Assembly (NCBI GenBank): GCA_900555435.1
Contig: USLH01000051.1
Location: 1-15,562 of the forward strand
Source: an uncultured Oscillospiraceae bacterium
Lineage (GTDB): Bacteria; Bacillota; Clostridia; Oscillospirales; Ruminococcaceae
Direction: 5' to 3'
Length of the DNA stretch: 15,562 bases
Under the pieces are notes generated by a model. It had not been told where the DNA came from. It saw only the letters and a list, made by a program, of their open reading frames with translations, and did not search any database. The position numbers and the translations under genes are program-made. How positions within the stretch are numbered: position 1 is the stretch's first letter; the number at the start of each line of letters is the position of its first letter. This document shows, piece after piece, positions 1-5,885 of the stretch.

Positions 1-120
1 CTCGACGATGCGCCTGTCGCCGAGGAATTCGGCCAGATAGCGGCGGACGGCCTCTTCGGTCGGGGCGTCGGGGCTCCCCGTATTGATCAAAAGAAGCGCG
101 ATTTTGTTCGAATTAGCCAT
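1..120 (-). CDS. hemH: Ferrochelatase, N-terminal fragment (cut by window edge)
   Basis: This is the first 40 codons of a gene that runs off the left edge. The protein opens with a hydrophobic strand ending in LLLINTGSPDAP, followed by EEAVRRYLAEFLGDRRIVE. That matches the N-terminus of ferrochelatase (family pattern LLxNLGTPDAPT...VRRYLxEFLxDxRV), the enzyme that inserts ferrous iron into protoporphyrin IX in the last step of haem synthesis. The start is the ATG at 118-120. No purine-rich ribosome site precedes it, unlike the Firmicute-style genes further right. The sequence style is proteobacterial rather than clostridial, and it belongs with the transporter tail at 305-562. The catalytic His/Glu lie outside the window, so the call rests on the N-terminal signature alone. 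Confidence 0.85.
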   Translation of the reverse strand, partial: MANSNKIALLLINTGSPDAPTEEAVRRYLAEFLGDRRIVE

Positions 121-245
121 GGAACGGTGAGGTCTGGAAACGGATTCGTGGTTGTACCCCATTCTGGGACGCCTTTCTTAAGGAACGCTTTTTCACGCCG
201 CGCCGCGAAGGGCCTCGTCCGCAGTCCATCCGCAGTCGTCATGAA

Positions 246-280
246 CGAAAACAGCCGCCTCGGGCGTACCCTGGCGGCTG
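246..280 (-). terminator. Rho-independent terminator of the VUT-like gene
   Basis: An 8-bp stem, CAGCCGCC (252-259) with GGCGGCTG (273-280), is followed on the minus strand by TTTTCGTT. It lies 25 bases after the stop codon of the frame ending at 305 and before hemH, so it fits termination of the transporter-like gene. The rest of the gap 121-304 shows no gene and no convincing promoter hexamers. Confidence 0.75.
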
Positions 281-304
281 CTGGAATCAGGTTGAGGTGC
301 TTCT

Positions 305-562
305 TCAGGCGGCCTGTGCGCGGCGGGTACTGCGCCACATGATGATCATGGCGCCCGCAATAAGGCTCATCCAGAACTTGCCGATCACCTGACCCACGAT
401 GAAGTCAAGGGAGCCGAAGGCGAGCGAGAGGAAGATCACGGAGTCGACGATCGAGCCCACGAGGCCGGAGAGCACGATGGCCAGCGTCAGATGACGTTCG
501 CGAAGCGGCGTGTAGACGGCAAAGTCGGCCAGCTCGGAGAAGAGGAAGGCCACCGCTGCGCC
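305..562 (-). pseudogene. C-terminal tail of a VUT-family (YhhQ-like) queuosine precursor transporter, 5' part absent
   Basis: Residues ~650-733 of the chimeric frame do not look like glycosidase. AVAFLFSELADFAVYTPLRE, then VGSIVDSVIFLSLAFGSLDF, then GQVIGK and a final hydrophobic stretch match the last membrane helices of VUT/YhhQ proteins, inner-membrane transporters linked to uptake of queuosine precursors. Two hydrophobic segments are visible, at about residues 673-697 and 710-724. The start and first helices of such a protein (normally ~200 or more residues) are absent, because the frame upstream is rhamnosidase. With hemH just beyond it, this block looks like the edge of a different, probably proteobacterial, genome. 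Family call fairly sure; substrate inferred. Confidence 0.72.
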
Positions 563-2506
563 GAACATGGGATGGCTGTGAGAGCGATCCTTGATGTCTC
601 CCGCCCAGTATTCCCACAGGGTGGTGGCTCCCAGCCGCCGCCAGTGGTCGAAGGTGCCGTCTTCCGTGGAAGCCAGCAGCTCCGCCGCCAGCTGCCCGTC
701 GCCGTTGGCGAACAGCACCTGGGGCACTGCTTCCGTACCGAAAATGCCGGTGTCCAGCTTTCCGAGCGTCCGGTAACGCTTCACTAAGTTGGTGTAGGTT
801 TCTTCGTCTCCCAACCCTGCCAGAATGGCAATGGCGTTGGCGCCCTGGAGACCGCCGAAGAAGTTGTGATTGTTGCCGGTGGGATTTTCAAAGGTCGCTG
901 TCATGGCTGCCCGCTTTTTGGAAAGCCGCTCCCGGAAGAGGGGCAGATCCGTTTCCCGACCTACTACCGGCGCCATTTCGATCATCCGCTCCAGGCTGCG
1001 GATGTAGAACCAGGTGTTAATGAAGCTCGCCGGGATCACTACGCCGCCGGGGGCGCACCATTCGCCCAGGCACCAGTCTTCCCCCTTTTCACTGACCACC
1101 AGATCCCCGACAGAGTTCTCCTCCAAGAAGGTGAAGTACCGGAGCATCTGGGGATACAGCTCCGCAAAGGGGCCGCAGTCCCCGTAGTGGCGATAGAACT
1201 GATACGGCACCTCTACAATAGCGGAACCCCAGCCGCCGGGGCCGCCGCCGGAGCGGTGATAGGGAGCCGTATGCTGGATGTGGCCGGAATACAGATCCTG
1301 ACAATCGGAAATGTCCCGGATCCACTTTTCATAGAAATTCCGTGCGTCCATCATGGTCATGACGGCGTTGCAGGTCAGCTGCCCGTCGCCGGTATAGCCC
1401 CGTTTTTCGATATGGGGGCAGTCGGAGGGGAGCCCTGCGTGCATGTTGCTGAGCTGGGTGTGGACATAAGCCTGATAGATCCAGTTGAGGGTCTCATTGT
1501 CGGTGCGGAAGGAGGAATTGACCGCCACGTTTGCGTGAACGAATTCCACGCGCTCCACCTGAGCCTTCCCGGAAACGGAGAAGTACCGGAACCCGAACCA
1601 CTGGAACTGCGGCCGGACGGTTTTCCCTTTCCCGTCGGAGGTCACTGTGAACCGCTGTCGGAAACGGTACCGCTCATCGGGGCTGCCGTCCTCGTTCCGC
1701 TCTTCGGAAAAATCCACCGTGACCGTCTCCCCGGCTTCCCCTTCCAGACGCAGCACCGGCCAGCCGGACAGGTTCTTCCCGGCATCGTAGCACTTCTTTC
1801 CATCGATCTCCCCTAAAAAGGCCGGAGCGATCTCCTCTGCCACCCTATCCGCCGGGCAGTCGGAAAAGCCGTAATCCGTTTCTTTCGGAGGCGTCATGGG
1901 AACAGCGGGTATACCCTTCCCCGCTCCGGTGAACACGCCCTCGTCAAAGCCCCGCAGATCCTGGGTCTCAAAAATGGGATGCCCGAAGCTGGCGAAGCGG
2001 TTCGTTTTTACAAAGCTGTCCAGAAGCTCGTCCCGCCGGGAGGAAACAAATTCTGCCGACGTCCCGTCCGTAAAGTCCACCGTCAGCCGGTAGATGGCCT
2101 TCGGATCCCCGAACCGGTTGGGATCCATGGTGTACCAGCCGCCGCCGAAGTGGATTGTCAGCACATTCTCTCCCGAATGCAAAAGTCCCGTCACGTCAAA
2201 TTCCGGGACTAAGATCCGATGGCCGAAGATCCGCTCGTTTAACGGATAGTAAGCTCTGGGCTCATAATCCGTTGCAAGAGGCAGGAACTCGTCGTTGGTG
2301 ACCCGTACCCCGTTTACCCGGCAATGGCAAAATCCAAGGCCCACCGCTCGCAGTGCAGCCTTTCTTACCGGCTTGTCCCCCAAAGGGATGCGGCTTCTGA
2401 GAATGGGAAAATGAGGCTTTCCCGTCAGATCCGGCTCGCTGCTTTCGGTGTAGCCGTCCCCGGCTCCCACCCAGCAGGCAGCGCCGAACATCTTTGCTTC
2501 TGTCAT
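305..2506 (-). CDS. GH78-like alpha-L-rhamnosidase, C-terminus replaced in frame by a VUT/YhhQ transporter tail (chimeric ORF)
   Basis: The 733-codon frame starts at ATG 2504-2506, seven bases after AGGAGG. Residues about 40-200 look like the rhamnosidase N-terminal beta domain (VNGVRV, YYPLNERIFGH, GENVLTIHFGGGWY). Residues ~330-650 look like the GH78 six-hairpin barrel. The family signature DCPHIEKRGYTGD is at 362-374 (usual form DCPQRDERxGWTGD, with the likely general acid Glu at 367), and ATTLWEYW is at 627-634 with another conserved Glu at 632. The enzyme should remove terminal alpha-L-rhamnose; no signal peptide is seen, so it is probably cytoplasmic. From about residue 650 the homology switches to a membrane transporter, described separately, so the normal GH78 C-terminal beta domain is missing. 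I treat the fusion as an assembly or recombination join, not a natural two-domain protein. The gene has its own promoter and lies downstream of the XRE unit. Confidence 0.8.
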   Translation of the reverse strand: MTEAKMFGAACWVGAGDGYTESSEPDLTGKPHFPILRSRIPLGDKPVRKAALRAVGLGFCHCRVNGVRVTNDEFLPLATDYEPRAYYPLNERIFGHRILVPEFDVTGLLHSGENVLTIHFGGGWYTMDPNRFGDPKAIYRLTVDFTDGTSAEFVSSRRDELLDSFVKTNRFASFGHPIFETQDLRGFDEGVFTGAGKGIPAVPMTPPKETDYGFSDCPADRVAEEIAPAFLGEIDGKKCYDAGKNLSGWPVLRLEGEAGETVTVDFSEERNEDGSPDERYRFRQRFTVTSDGKGKTVRPQFQWFGFRYFSVSGKAQVERVEFVHANVAVNSSFRTDNETLNWIYQAYVHTQLSNMHAGLPSDCPHIEKRGYTGDGQLTCNAVMTMMDARNFYEKWIRDISDCQDLYSGHIQHTAPYHRSGGGPGGWGSAIVEVPYQFYRHYGDCGPFAELYPQMLRYFTFLEENSVGDLVVSEKGEDWCLGEWCAPGGVVIPASFINTWFYIRSLERMIEMAPVVGRETDLPLFRERLSKKRAAMTATFENPTGNNHNFFGGLQGANAIAILAGLGDEETYTNLVKRYRTLGKLDTGIFGTEAVPQVLFANGDGQLAAELLASTEDGTFDHWRRLGATTLWEYWAGDIKDRSHSHPMFGAAVAFLFSELADFAVYTPLRERHLTLAIVLSGLVGSIVDSVIFLSLAFGSLDFIVGQVIGKFWMSLIAGAMIIMWRSTRRAQAA

Positions 2507-2569
2507 ACTGTAACCTCCTGTTATCGGTCTTTATCCTTCCAACGAAGCCCGTTCGGCTCCTTTATCCAC

Positions 2570-2598
2570 ATTGTAGCGGACTTTTTCCGAATATGCAA
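2570..2598 (-). promoter_or_regulatory. Sigma-A promoter of the rhamnosidase gene
   Basis: On the minus strand TTGCAT (2593-2598) is followed after exactly 17 bases by TACAAT (2570-2575). A short CGGA/TCCG inverted repeat lies in the spacer. The start codon is about 64 bases downstream with AGGAGG in between. Confidence 0.8.
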
Positions 2599-2652
2599 GA
2601 GTTTTTCGTTTTTTGTCGGAATTTTATGCGTCCTTTTCCTTCTGATCTTTTA

Positions 2653-2665
2653 CAACCGGCGGTTG
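2653..2665. promoter_or_regulatory. Dyad CAACCGGCGGTTG, candidate XRE operator site 1
   Basis: A perfect 5-bp inverted repeat around a 3-bp centre, CAACC-GGC-GGTTG. It sits 55 bases upstream of the rhamnosidase -35 box and just past the terminator of the XRE gene. Near-identical dyads occur at 3902-3914 and 3995-4007. Use as an operator is inferred from the repetition and placement. Confidence 0.6.
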
Positions 2666-2677
2666 AATCGGAAAAAT

Positions 2678-2725
2678 TCCCCCAAAAGGAAACCGGCGCA
2701 GGACTCCCCGCACCGGTTTCCTTTT
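2678..2725 (-). terminator. Terminator of the sORF-XRE unit
   Basis: A 13-bp perfect stem, AAAAGGAAACCGG (2684-2696) with CCGGTTTCCTTTT (2713-2725), has a 16-base loop. The XRE stop codon TAA (2724-2726) overlaps the outer arm. Downstream on the minus strand comes TTTTGGGGGAATTTTT. Confidence 0.8.
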
Positions 2726-3611
2726 ATCCGATCTTTATATCTCCACCTGCACTGACTTTTCCTTCCACGCTCTGGCAAGTGACGTTTCCTTCCGCCGAAA
2801 CGTTTCCGCATACGTCGCCGCAGTTCAGGTTGCCGCTTGCCGAAGCGTTTCCGCCTACGTCGCCGCAGCTCAGGTTGCCGCTTGCCGAAGCGTTTCCGCC
2901 TACGTCGCCGCAGGACACGTTTCCTGCGGCGCTCACGTTCCCGTCTACATCGCCGCAGGAAACGGAGAAGCAGGACAGGATGCTCTGATCCAGATCCATG
3001 TTGCTGCTTCCGACCGTGCCCTTTCCTTCCGGCGAGGTGCAGACCAGCATCCGCCCCTTGAAGAGCACTGCCCGGTAAATCCCGTCGTCCTCCCACGGAA
3101 GCCCTTCCGCAGGGCCGTCGGAAACCGGCCGCCCCTCCGAAAGATCCGGGAGGGTCACCGGCTCATGCTTTGAGTCAAAAAGATTCTGAAGCAGCTCATC
3201 CGCCGCCTGATTGAGGGAGTTGATCTCCGGCTCTAAGCGAACGCCAAGGTCTTTAAGCATCTTCCGGACGTCCTTATCCTCCCCGGAGATCTCCAATGTC
3301 ATCTGATCCGGTTTCTTTTCTTCTGCCTTTTCTTCCTTCTTTTTCTCTGCGGCAGAAGGCCCCTCCGCAGTCGTTTCCTGCACGCTCTCTTCCGTCTGCT
3401 CCCGGAAGAGGTCATCGATGGTCACGCCGAAGATCTCCGCCAGCTGGGGCAGCAGGGAAATATCCGGACAGGACAGCCCGTTTTCCCATTTGGAGATAGC
3501 TTGAAAGGTGAGCCCCAGCTCGTTTGCCAACTGCTCCTGGGTCAGGTGCCGCTGCTTGCGGAAGATGGAGAGGTTTTTCCGGAGGATCTCTGTTTGGTTC
3601 ATTTCACACAC
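2724..3611 (-). CDS. XRE-family regulator with a 15-residue cysteine-bearing beta-repeat domain
   Basis: A 295-residue protein. Residues ~8-65 are a clear lambda-repressor-type HTH (FRKQRHLTQEQLANELGLT, then SKWENG, ending FGVTIDDLF), as in DNA-binding XRE regulators. Residues 73-100 are a charged Glu/Lys linker, ~105-148 a helical segment, and ~178-192 a short hydrophobic part (YRAVLFKGRMLV). Residues 213-295 form five repeats of 15 residues built on CGDVxGNxSAxGN. A cysteine recurs at 219, 234, 249, 264 and 279, with extra Cys at 214 and 268. Such repeats predict a small beta-solenoid like bactofilin or adhesin-type proteins; I have seen this HTH-plus-repeat layout in Clostridia but know no assigned function. 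The start is GTG 3609-3611, preceded by AAGGA; ATG 3600-3602 is an alternative but is farther from the ribosome site. It follows a 57-residue gene by 17 bases. Stop lies in a terminator stem. Confidence 0.85.
   Translation of the reverse strand: MCEMNQTEILRKNLSIFRKQRHLTQEQLANELGLTFQAISKWENGLSCPDISLLPQLAEIFGVTIDDLFREQTEESVQETTAEGPSAAEKKKEEKAEEKKPDQMTLEISGEDKDVRKMLKDLGVRLEPEINSLNQAADELLQNLFDSKHEPVTLPDLSEGRPVSDGPAEGLPWEDDGIYRAVLFKGRMLVCTSPEGKGTVGSSNMDLDQSILSCFSVSCGDVDGNVSAAGNVSCGDVGGNASASGNLSCGDVGGNASASGNLNCGDVCGNVSAEGNVTCQSVEGKVSAGGDIKIG
2767..2960 (-). repeat. 45-bp tandem repeats coding for the beta-repeat domain
   Basis: The DNA repeats with a 45-base period. The clearest pair starts at 2836 and 2881, where the first 33 bases (CTTGCCGAAGCG... 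to CGCCGCAG) are the same in both copies. Flanking copies are more diverged. The period equals 15 codons of the XRE protein, and the near-identity at DNA level suggests recent duplication or gene conversion of units. Confidence 0.85.
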
Positions 3612-3628
3612 GATGGTTCCCGTCCTTT

Positions 3629-3802
3629 TTATTTTTTATAGCCGTTCTTGAATACGATCCACTGGTTCATGGGATTCCGCATCTGAAGGCCGGAACCCAA
3701 GGTAGGATCATCGGGAAGGCCGGCCACCCGCTCCTCGGAGTCGATGGGTAAACGATGGGCTGCCGCCTTCGGCTTTTTGTTTTTGAAGATTCCGAATTTC
3801 AT
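3629..3802 (-). CDS. Hypothetical 57-residue protein, first gene of the XRE unit
   Basis: Start ATG 3800-3802 lies nine bases after AAGGA; stop TAA is at 3629-3631, followed 17 bases later by the XRE start. The product begins MKFGIFKNKKPKAAAHRLP, continues with an acidic stretch (IDSEERVAGLPDDP), and ends with MNQWIVFKNGYKK. The N- and C-termini are strongly basic, and no signal peptide or membrane helix is visible. I do not recognise the family. The good ribosome site, the tight spacing to the regulator and the lack of any other gene here argue that it is real. It could be a partner or modulator of the XRE protein, which is inference only. Small size leaves some chance of a spurious frame. 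Confidence 0.65.
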   Translation of the reverse strand: MKFGIFKNKKPKAAAHRLPIDSEERVAGLPDDPTLGSGLQMRNPMNQWIVFKNGYKK

Positions 3803-3847
3803 TCTGCATCATCCTTGTTTCGGTTTTGGTTTTCCCGGGATGATTTT

Positions 3848-3876
3848 ATCCTAGCAGAATCGGCGGATTTTGGAAA
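3848..3876 (-). promoter_or_regulatory. Possible promoter of the sORF-XRE unit
   Basis: TTTCCA (3871-3876) and TAGGAT (3848-3853) are 17 bases apart on the minus strand, each matching four of six consensus bases. It is the best pair upstream of the small gene, but an alternative -35, TTGAAA, overlaps the dyad at 3902-3914. Confidence 0.4.
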
Positions 3877-3900
3877 TAACCGAAACGTTGAATGGATTTT

Positions 3901-3915
3901 TCAACCGACGGTTGA
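3901..3915. promoter_or_regulatory. Dyad TCAACCGACGGTTGA, candidate XRE operator site 2
   Basis: A 15-base inverted repeat with CGGTTGA and TCAACCG arms, matching site 1 in 12 of 13 core bases. A further half-site GTTGA is at 3887-3891. It lies just upstream of, or overlapping, the likely promoter of the sORF-XRE unit, which suggests autoregulation. Confidence 0.65.
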
Positions 3916-3993
3916 GCGGCGCTTCCGGTCAGATCCGGAAAAAGTTCTCTCCAAAAACATCCGAAAAATTCCCCGAATCCCCTCAAAATCCAC

Positions 3994-4008
3994 TCAACCT
4001 ATAGTTGA
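3994..4008. promoter_or_regulatory. Dyad TCAACCTATAGTTGA, candidate XRE operator site 3
   Basis: A third inverted repeat with TCAAC/GTTGA arms, 93 bases from site 2 centre to centre. The centre differs from the other sites. The 3803-4119 gap holds only this site, site 2, the possible promoter and the terminator of the neighbouring AraC gene; I see no further gene in it. Confidence 0.5.
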
Positions 4009-4049
4009 ATCATACCACTTTTCCCCCAAAAAGTCCAGTTTTCCGGCTT

Positions 4050-4095
4050 TTAAAAGGAAAAGGCCATTCCTTTTAAATAGGAACAGCCTTTTTCC
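4050..4095 (-). terminator. Terminator of the cupin/AraC gene
   Basis: A stem of GGAAAAGGC (4056-4064) with GCCTTTTTCC (4086-4095), with one bulged base, encloses a smaller ATTCC/GGAAC-type hairpin. TTTT follows on the minus strand. It begins about 25 bases after the stop at 4120. Confidence 0.65.
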
Positions 4096-4119
4096 TCGGC
4101 GTTTCGTTCTATCGCTTTT

Positions 4120-4920
4120 TCACCGATGGGAAGAGGGCGGCACGCCCATTTCCTGACGGTAGACTCTGGAAAAGTAGCTGGGGGTCTGGAACCCGCTTTG
4201 CCGGGCACATTCAGTCACGCTGTAACGGCCGTCTGCAAGCAACGCCCGAGCGCTGCTGCACCGCACCATCCGCAGGTATTCGATGACGGTTTTGCCCGTC
4301 ACCTCTTTGAAGGCATGGCAGACGTAAGAGCGGCTGAAGCAGACGGCAGCGCAGAGCCCATCTACCGTGACCGGCTCCGCAAAGTGCCGGCGAATGTAAG
4401 CAATCACCGCCTTGGTCACCTCCTGCTTCCGACCGTCTGTACAGGTGTCTTCCGCTTCCTCCCCGGGATGGTTCCGCTGGAGATACACGAAAAGCCGGGC
4501 GATCCGCCCCCGAATCTCTGCCCGATAAAAGGGCCGCTGCTCCTGCAGCTCCCGGAGGATCCCCTCCACCTGCCCTGCCGCCTCCGGATCGGACAGAAAG
4601 GTCTGCACCGGCCGGTTCGGAAGATCCTGACAAGCCGTCAGCTCCGGCGCCATCAGTAAAACGCCGTATTTGCAGGGGGTCTCCTCCGTATAGAAATCAT
4701 GGAGCCGCCCGGAGGGGATCACCGCCATCTCTCCGGGAGCCAGCCGAAGCTGCTGGTTCCCGGAAACAGCGACCCCTTCCCCTTCCATACAATATAAAAG
4801 CTCCACGGCATCGTGCCAGTGAAGAAACCCGGCTTCCTTCGGCCCAAGCTCACAAATACTGGAATAAAGCGGCAGGGCGGGATCCTCATAAACGTCTGCA
4901 TCAAATTCGTAAAAGCTCAC
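4120..4920 (-). CDS. AraC-family regulator with N-terminal cupin domain
   Basis: A 266-residue cytoplasmic regulator. Residues ~15-95 look like the AraC-type cupin sensor (LHWHDAVELLYCMEGEG, then LAPGEMAVIPSGRLHDF). Residues ~166-266 are the double-HTH AraC domain (AYIRRHFAEPVTVDGLCAA, YVCHAFKEVTGKTVIEYLR, then SVTECARQSGFQTPSYFSRV). The start is GTG 4918-4920, nine bases after AAGGAGG. It is divergent from the TIM-barrel/dehydrogenase operon that begins 106 bases away. Local AraC regulators in this position normally control the divergent sugar operon in response to a small sugar; that role is inferred, and the ligand is unknown. Confidence 0.88.
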   Translation of the reverse strand: MSFYEFDADVYEDPALPLYSSICELGPKEAGFLHWHDAVELLYCMEGEGVAVSGNQQLRLAPGEMAVIPSGRLHDFYTEETPCKYGVLLMAPELTACQDLPNRPVQTFLSDPEAAGQVEGILRELQEQRPFYRAEIRGRIARLFVYLQRNHPGEEAEDTCTDGRKQEVTKAVIAYIRRHFAEPVTVDGLCAAVCFSRSYVCHAFKEVTGKTVIEYLRMVRCSSARALLADGRYSVTECARQSGFQTPSYFSRVYRQEMGVPPSSHR

Positions 4921-4972
4921 CTGAAAAAGCCTCCTTGTGCAAAATCGGATAAGGTTTAAGCACGTCTCTTTC

Positions 4973-5002
4973 TTTACGTTTCCCTCTTTTTTCGGTTAAA
5001 AT
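4973..5002 (+). promoter_or_regulatory. Promoter of the TIM-barrel/dehydrogenase operon
   Basis: TTTACG (4973-4978), an 18-base spacer and TAAAAT (4997-5002), 24 bases before the ATG, lie in the divergent region next to the AraC gene. The -35 is weak, as is common in activator-dependent promoters. Confidence 0.55.
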
Positions 5003-5026
5003 GGAAGCAGAAAGGAGTGACGTGCG

Positions 5027-5872
5027 ATGTATCAGTTTCCCATCGGCGTTGTATTGGATTGTTTTCCCGGAAGCCTGAAAGAACGGCTGTCCCTGGCGGA
5101 AAAGCTGGGCTTGAAAGGTGTTCAGGTCTACGGGATCGAAGGGGAGATCTCCCCGGAAATGACGTTGTCTGCCCGGGCGGAGTTCAAAAAAGAGCTGGCG
5201 GATCGGGGGCTTACTCTGTCAGCGGTCTGCGGCGACTTGGGCCACGGATTTTTCGATCCGGAGCACAATAAGGAAAACATCGAACGCTCCAAGCGGATTC
5301 TGGAGCTTGCAAAAGAGTTGGGGACTGATGTCGTCACCACCCACATCGGCGTGGTTCCCAAGGATCCCTCCCACCCCCGCTACGGGATCATGCAGGATGC
5401 CTGCGGCCAATTGGCGGAGTATGCCAATCAGTTAGGCTCCCACTTCGCCATCGAGACCGGCCCGGAACCGGCAGACGTACTGCGGAAATTCCTGGACACC
5501 CTTCCCTCCGACGGCGTAGGGGTCAATCTGGATCCCGCCAACCTCCATATGTGCTTTAACTGCGATGCAGCGGAAGCGGTGCGGATCTTAAAGCCCTACA
5601 TCGTCCACACCCATGCCAAGGACGGCGTTTACAAAAAATTTTGCGATTCGGAGATCATGTACGGCATTCTCCCCCTCCCGGCCGACTATCAGGAAGAGGA
5701 TTACTGCGAGGAAGTGCCTTTGGGGCAGGGCGGCGTTAACTGGAAGGAATATCTTTCCGCATTAGACGGGATCGGCTACCGGGGATTCCTCACCATTGAG
5801 CGGGAGACCGGAGACGATCCGGCAGGGGACATCCGTATGGCCGCAGACTTCCTGCGGGCGCAAATGAAATAA
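5027..5872 (+). CDS. Sugar phosphate isomerase/epimerase-like TIM-barrel protein
   Basis: A 281-residue protein of the AP-endonuclease-2/xylose-isomerase-like TIM-barrel superfamily. The usual divalent-metal site is visible: Glu in AIETGP (residue 143), Asp in VNLDPAN (169), His in VHTHAKDG (194/196) and Glu in LTIERE (258). These enzymes move carbonyl or hydroxyl groups on sugars, inositols and keto-sugars; the exact substrate cannot be read from sequence. The ATG has AAGGAG nine bases upstream. It is the first gene of a three-gene operon with the dehydrogenase 13 bases downstream, and has the AraC regulator divergent on its other side. Family call is strong and substrate open. Confidence 0.88.
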   Translation: MYQFPIGVVLDCFPGSLKERLSLAEKLGLKGVQVYGIEGEISPEMTLSARAEFKKELADRGLTLSAVCGDLGHGFFDPEHNKENIERSKRILELAKELGTDVVTTHIGVVPKDPSHPRYGIMQDACGQLAEYANQLGSHFAIETGPEPADVLRKFLDTLPSDGVGVNLDPANLHMCFNCDAAEAVRILKPYIVHTHAKDGVYKKFCDSEIMYGILPLPADYQEEDYCEEVPLGQGGVNWKEYLSALDGIGYRGFLTIERETGDDPAGDIRMAADFLRAQMK

Positions 5873-5885
5873 GGAGGAACCGACC

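Noticed and set aside
866..1816. Long plus-strand open frame opposite the rhamnosidase gene
   Set aside because: No ribosome site, low-complexity Gly/Pro/Val-rich translation, and it mirrors a well-supported gene; a by-product of GC-rich codons.
2577..2589. CGGA/TCCG inverted repeat in the rhamnosidase promoter spacer as an operator
   Set aside because: Arms of only four bases and no second copy elsewhere in the window; too weak to call.
2767..2960. 45-bp direct repeats resembling a CRISPR array or minisatellite
   Set aside because: The repeats are contiguous without unique spacers, keep frame and encode the 15-residue protein repeats of the XRE regulator.
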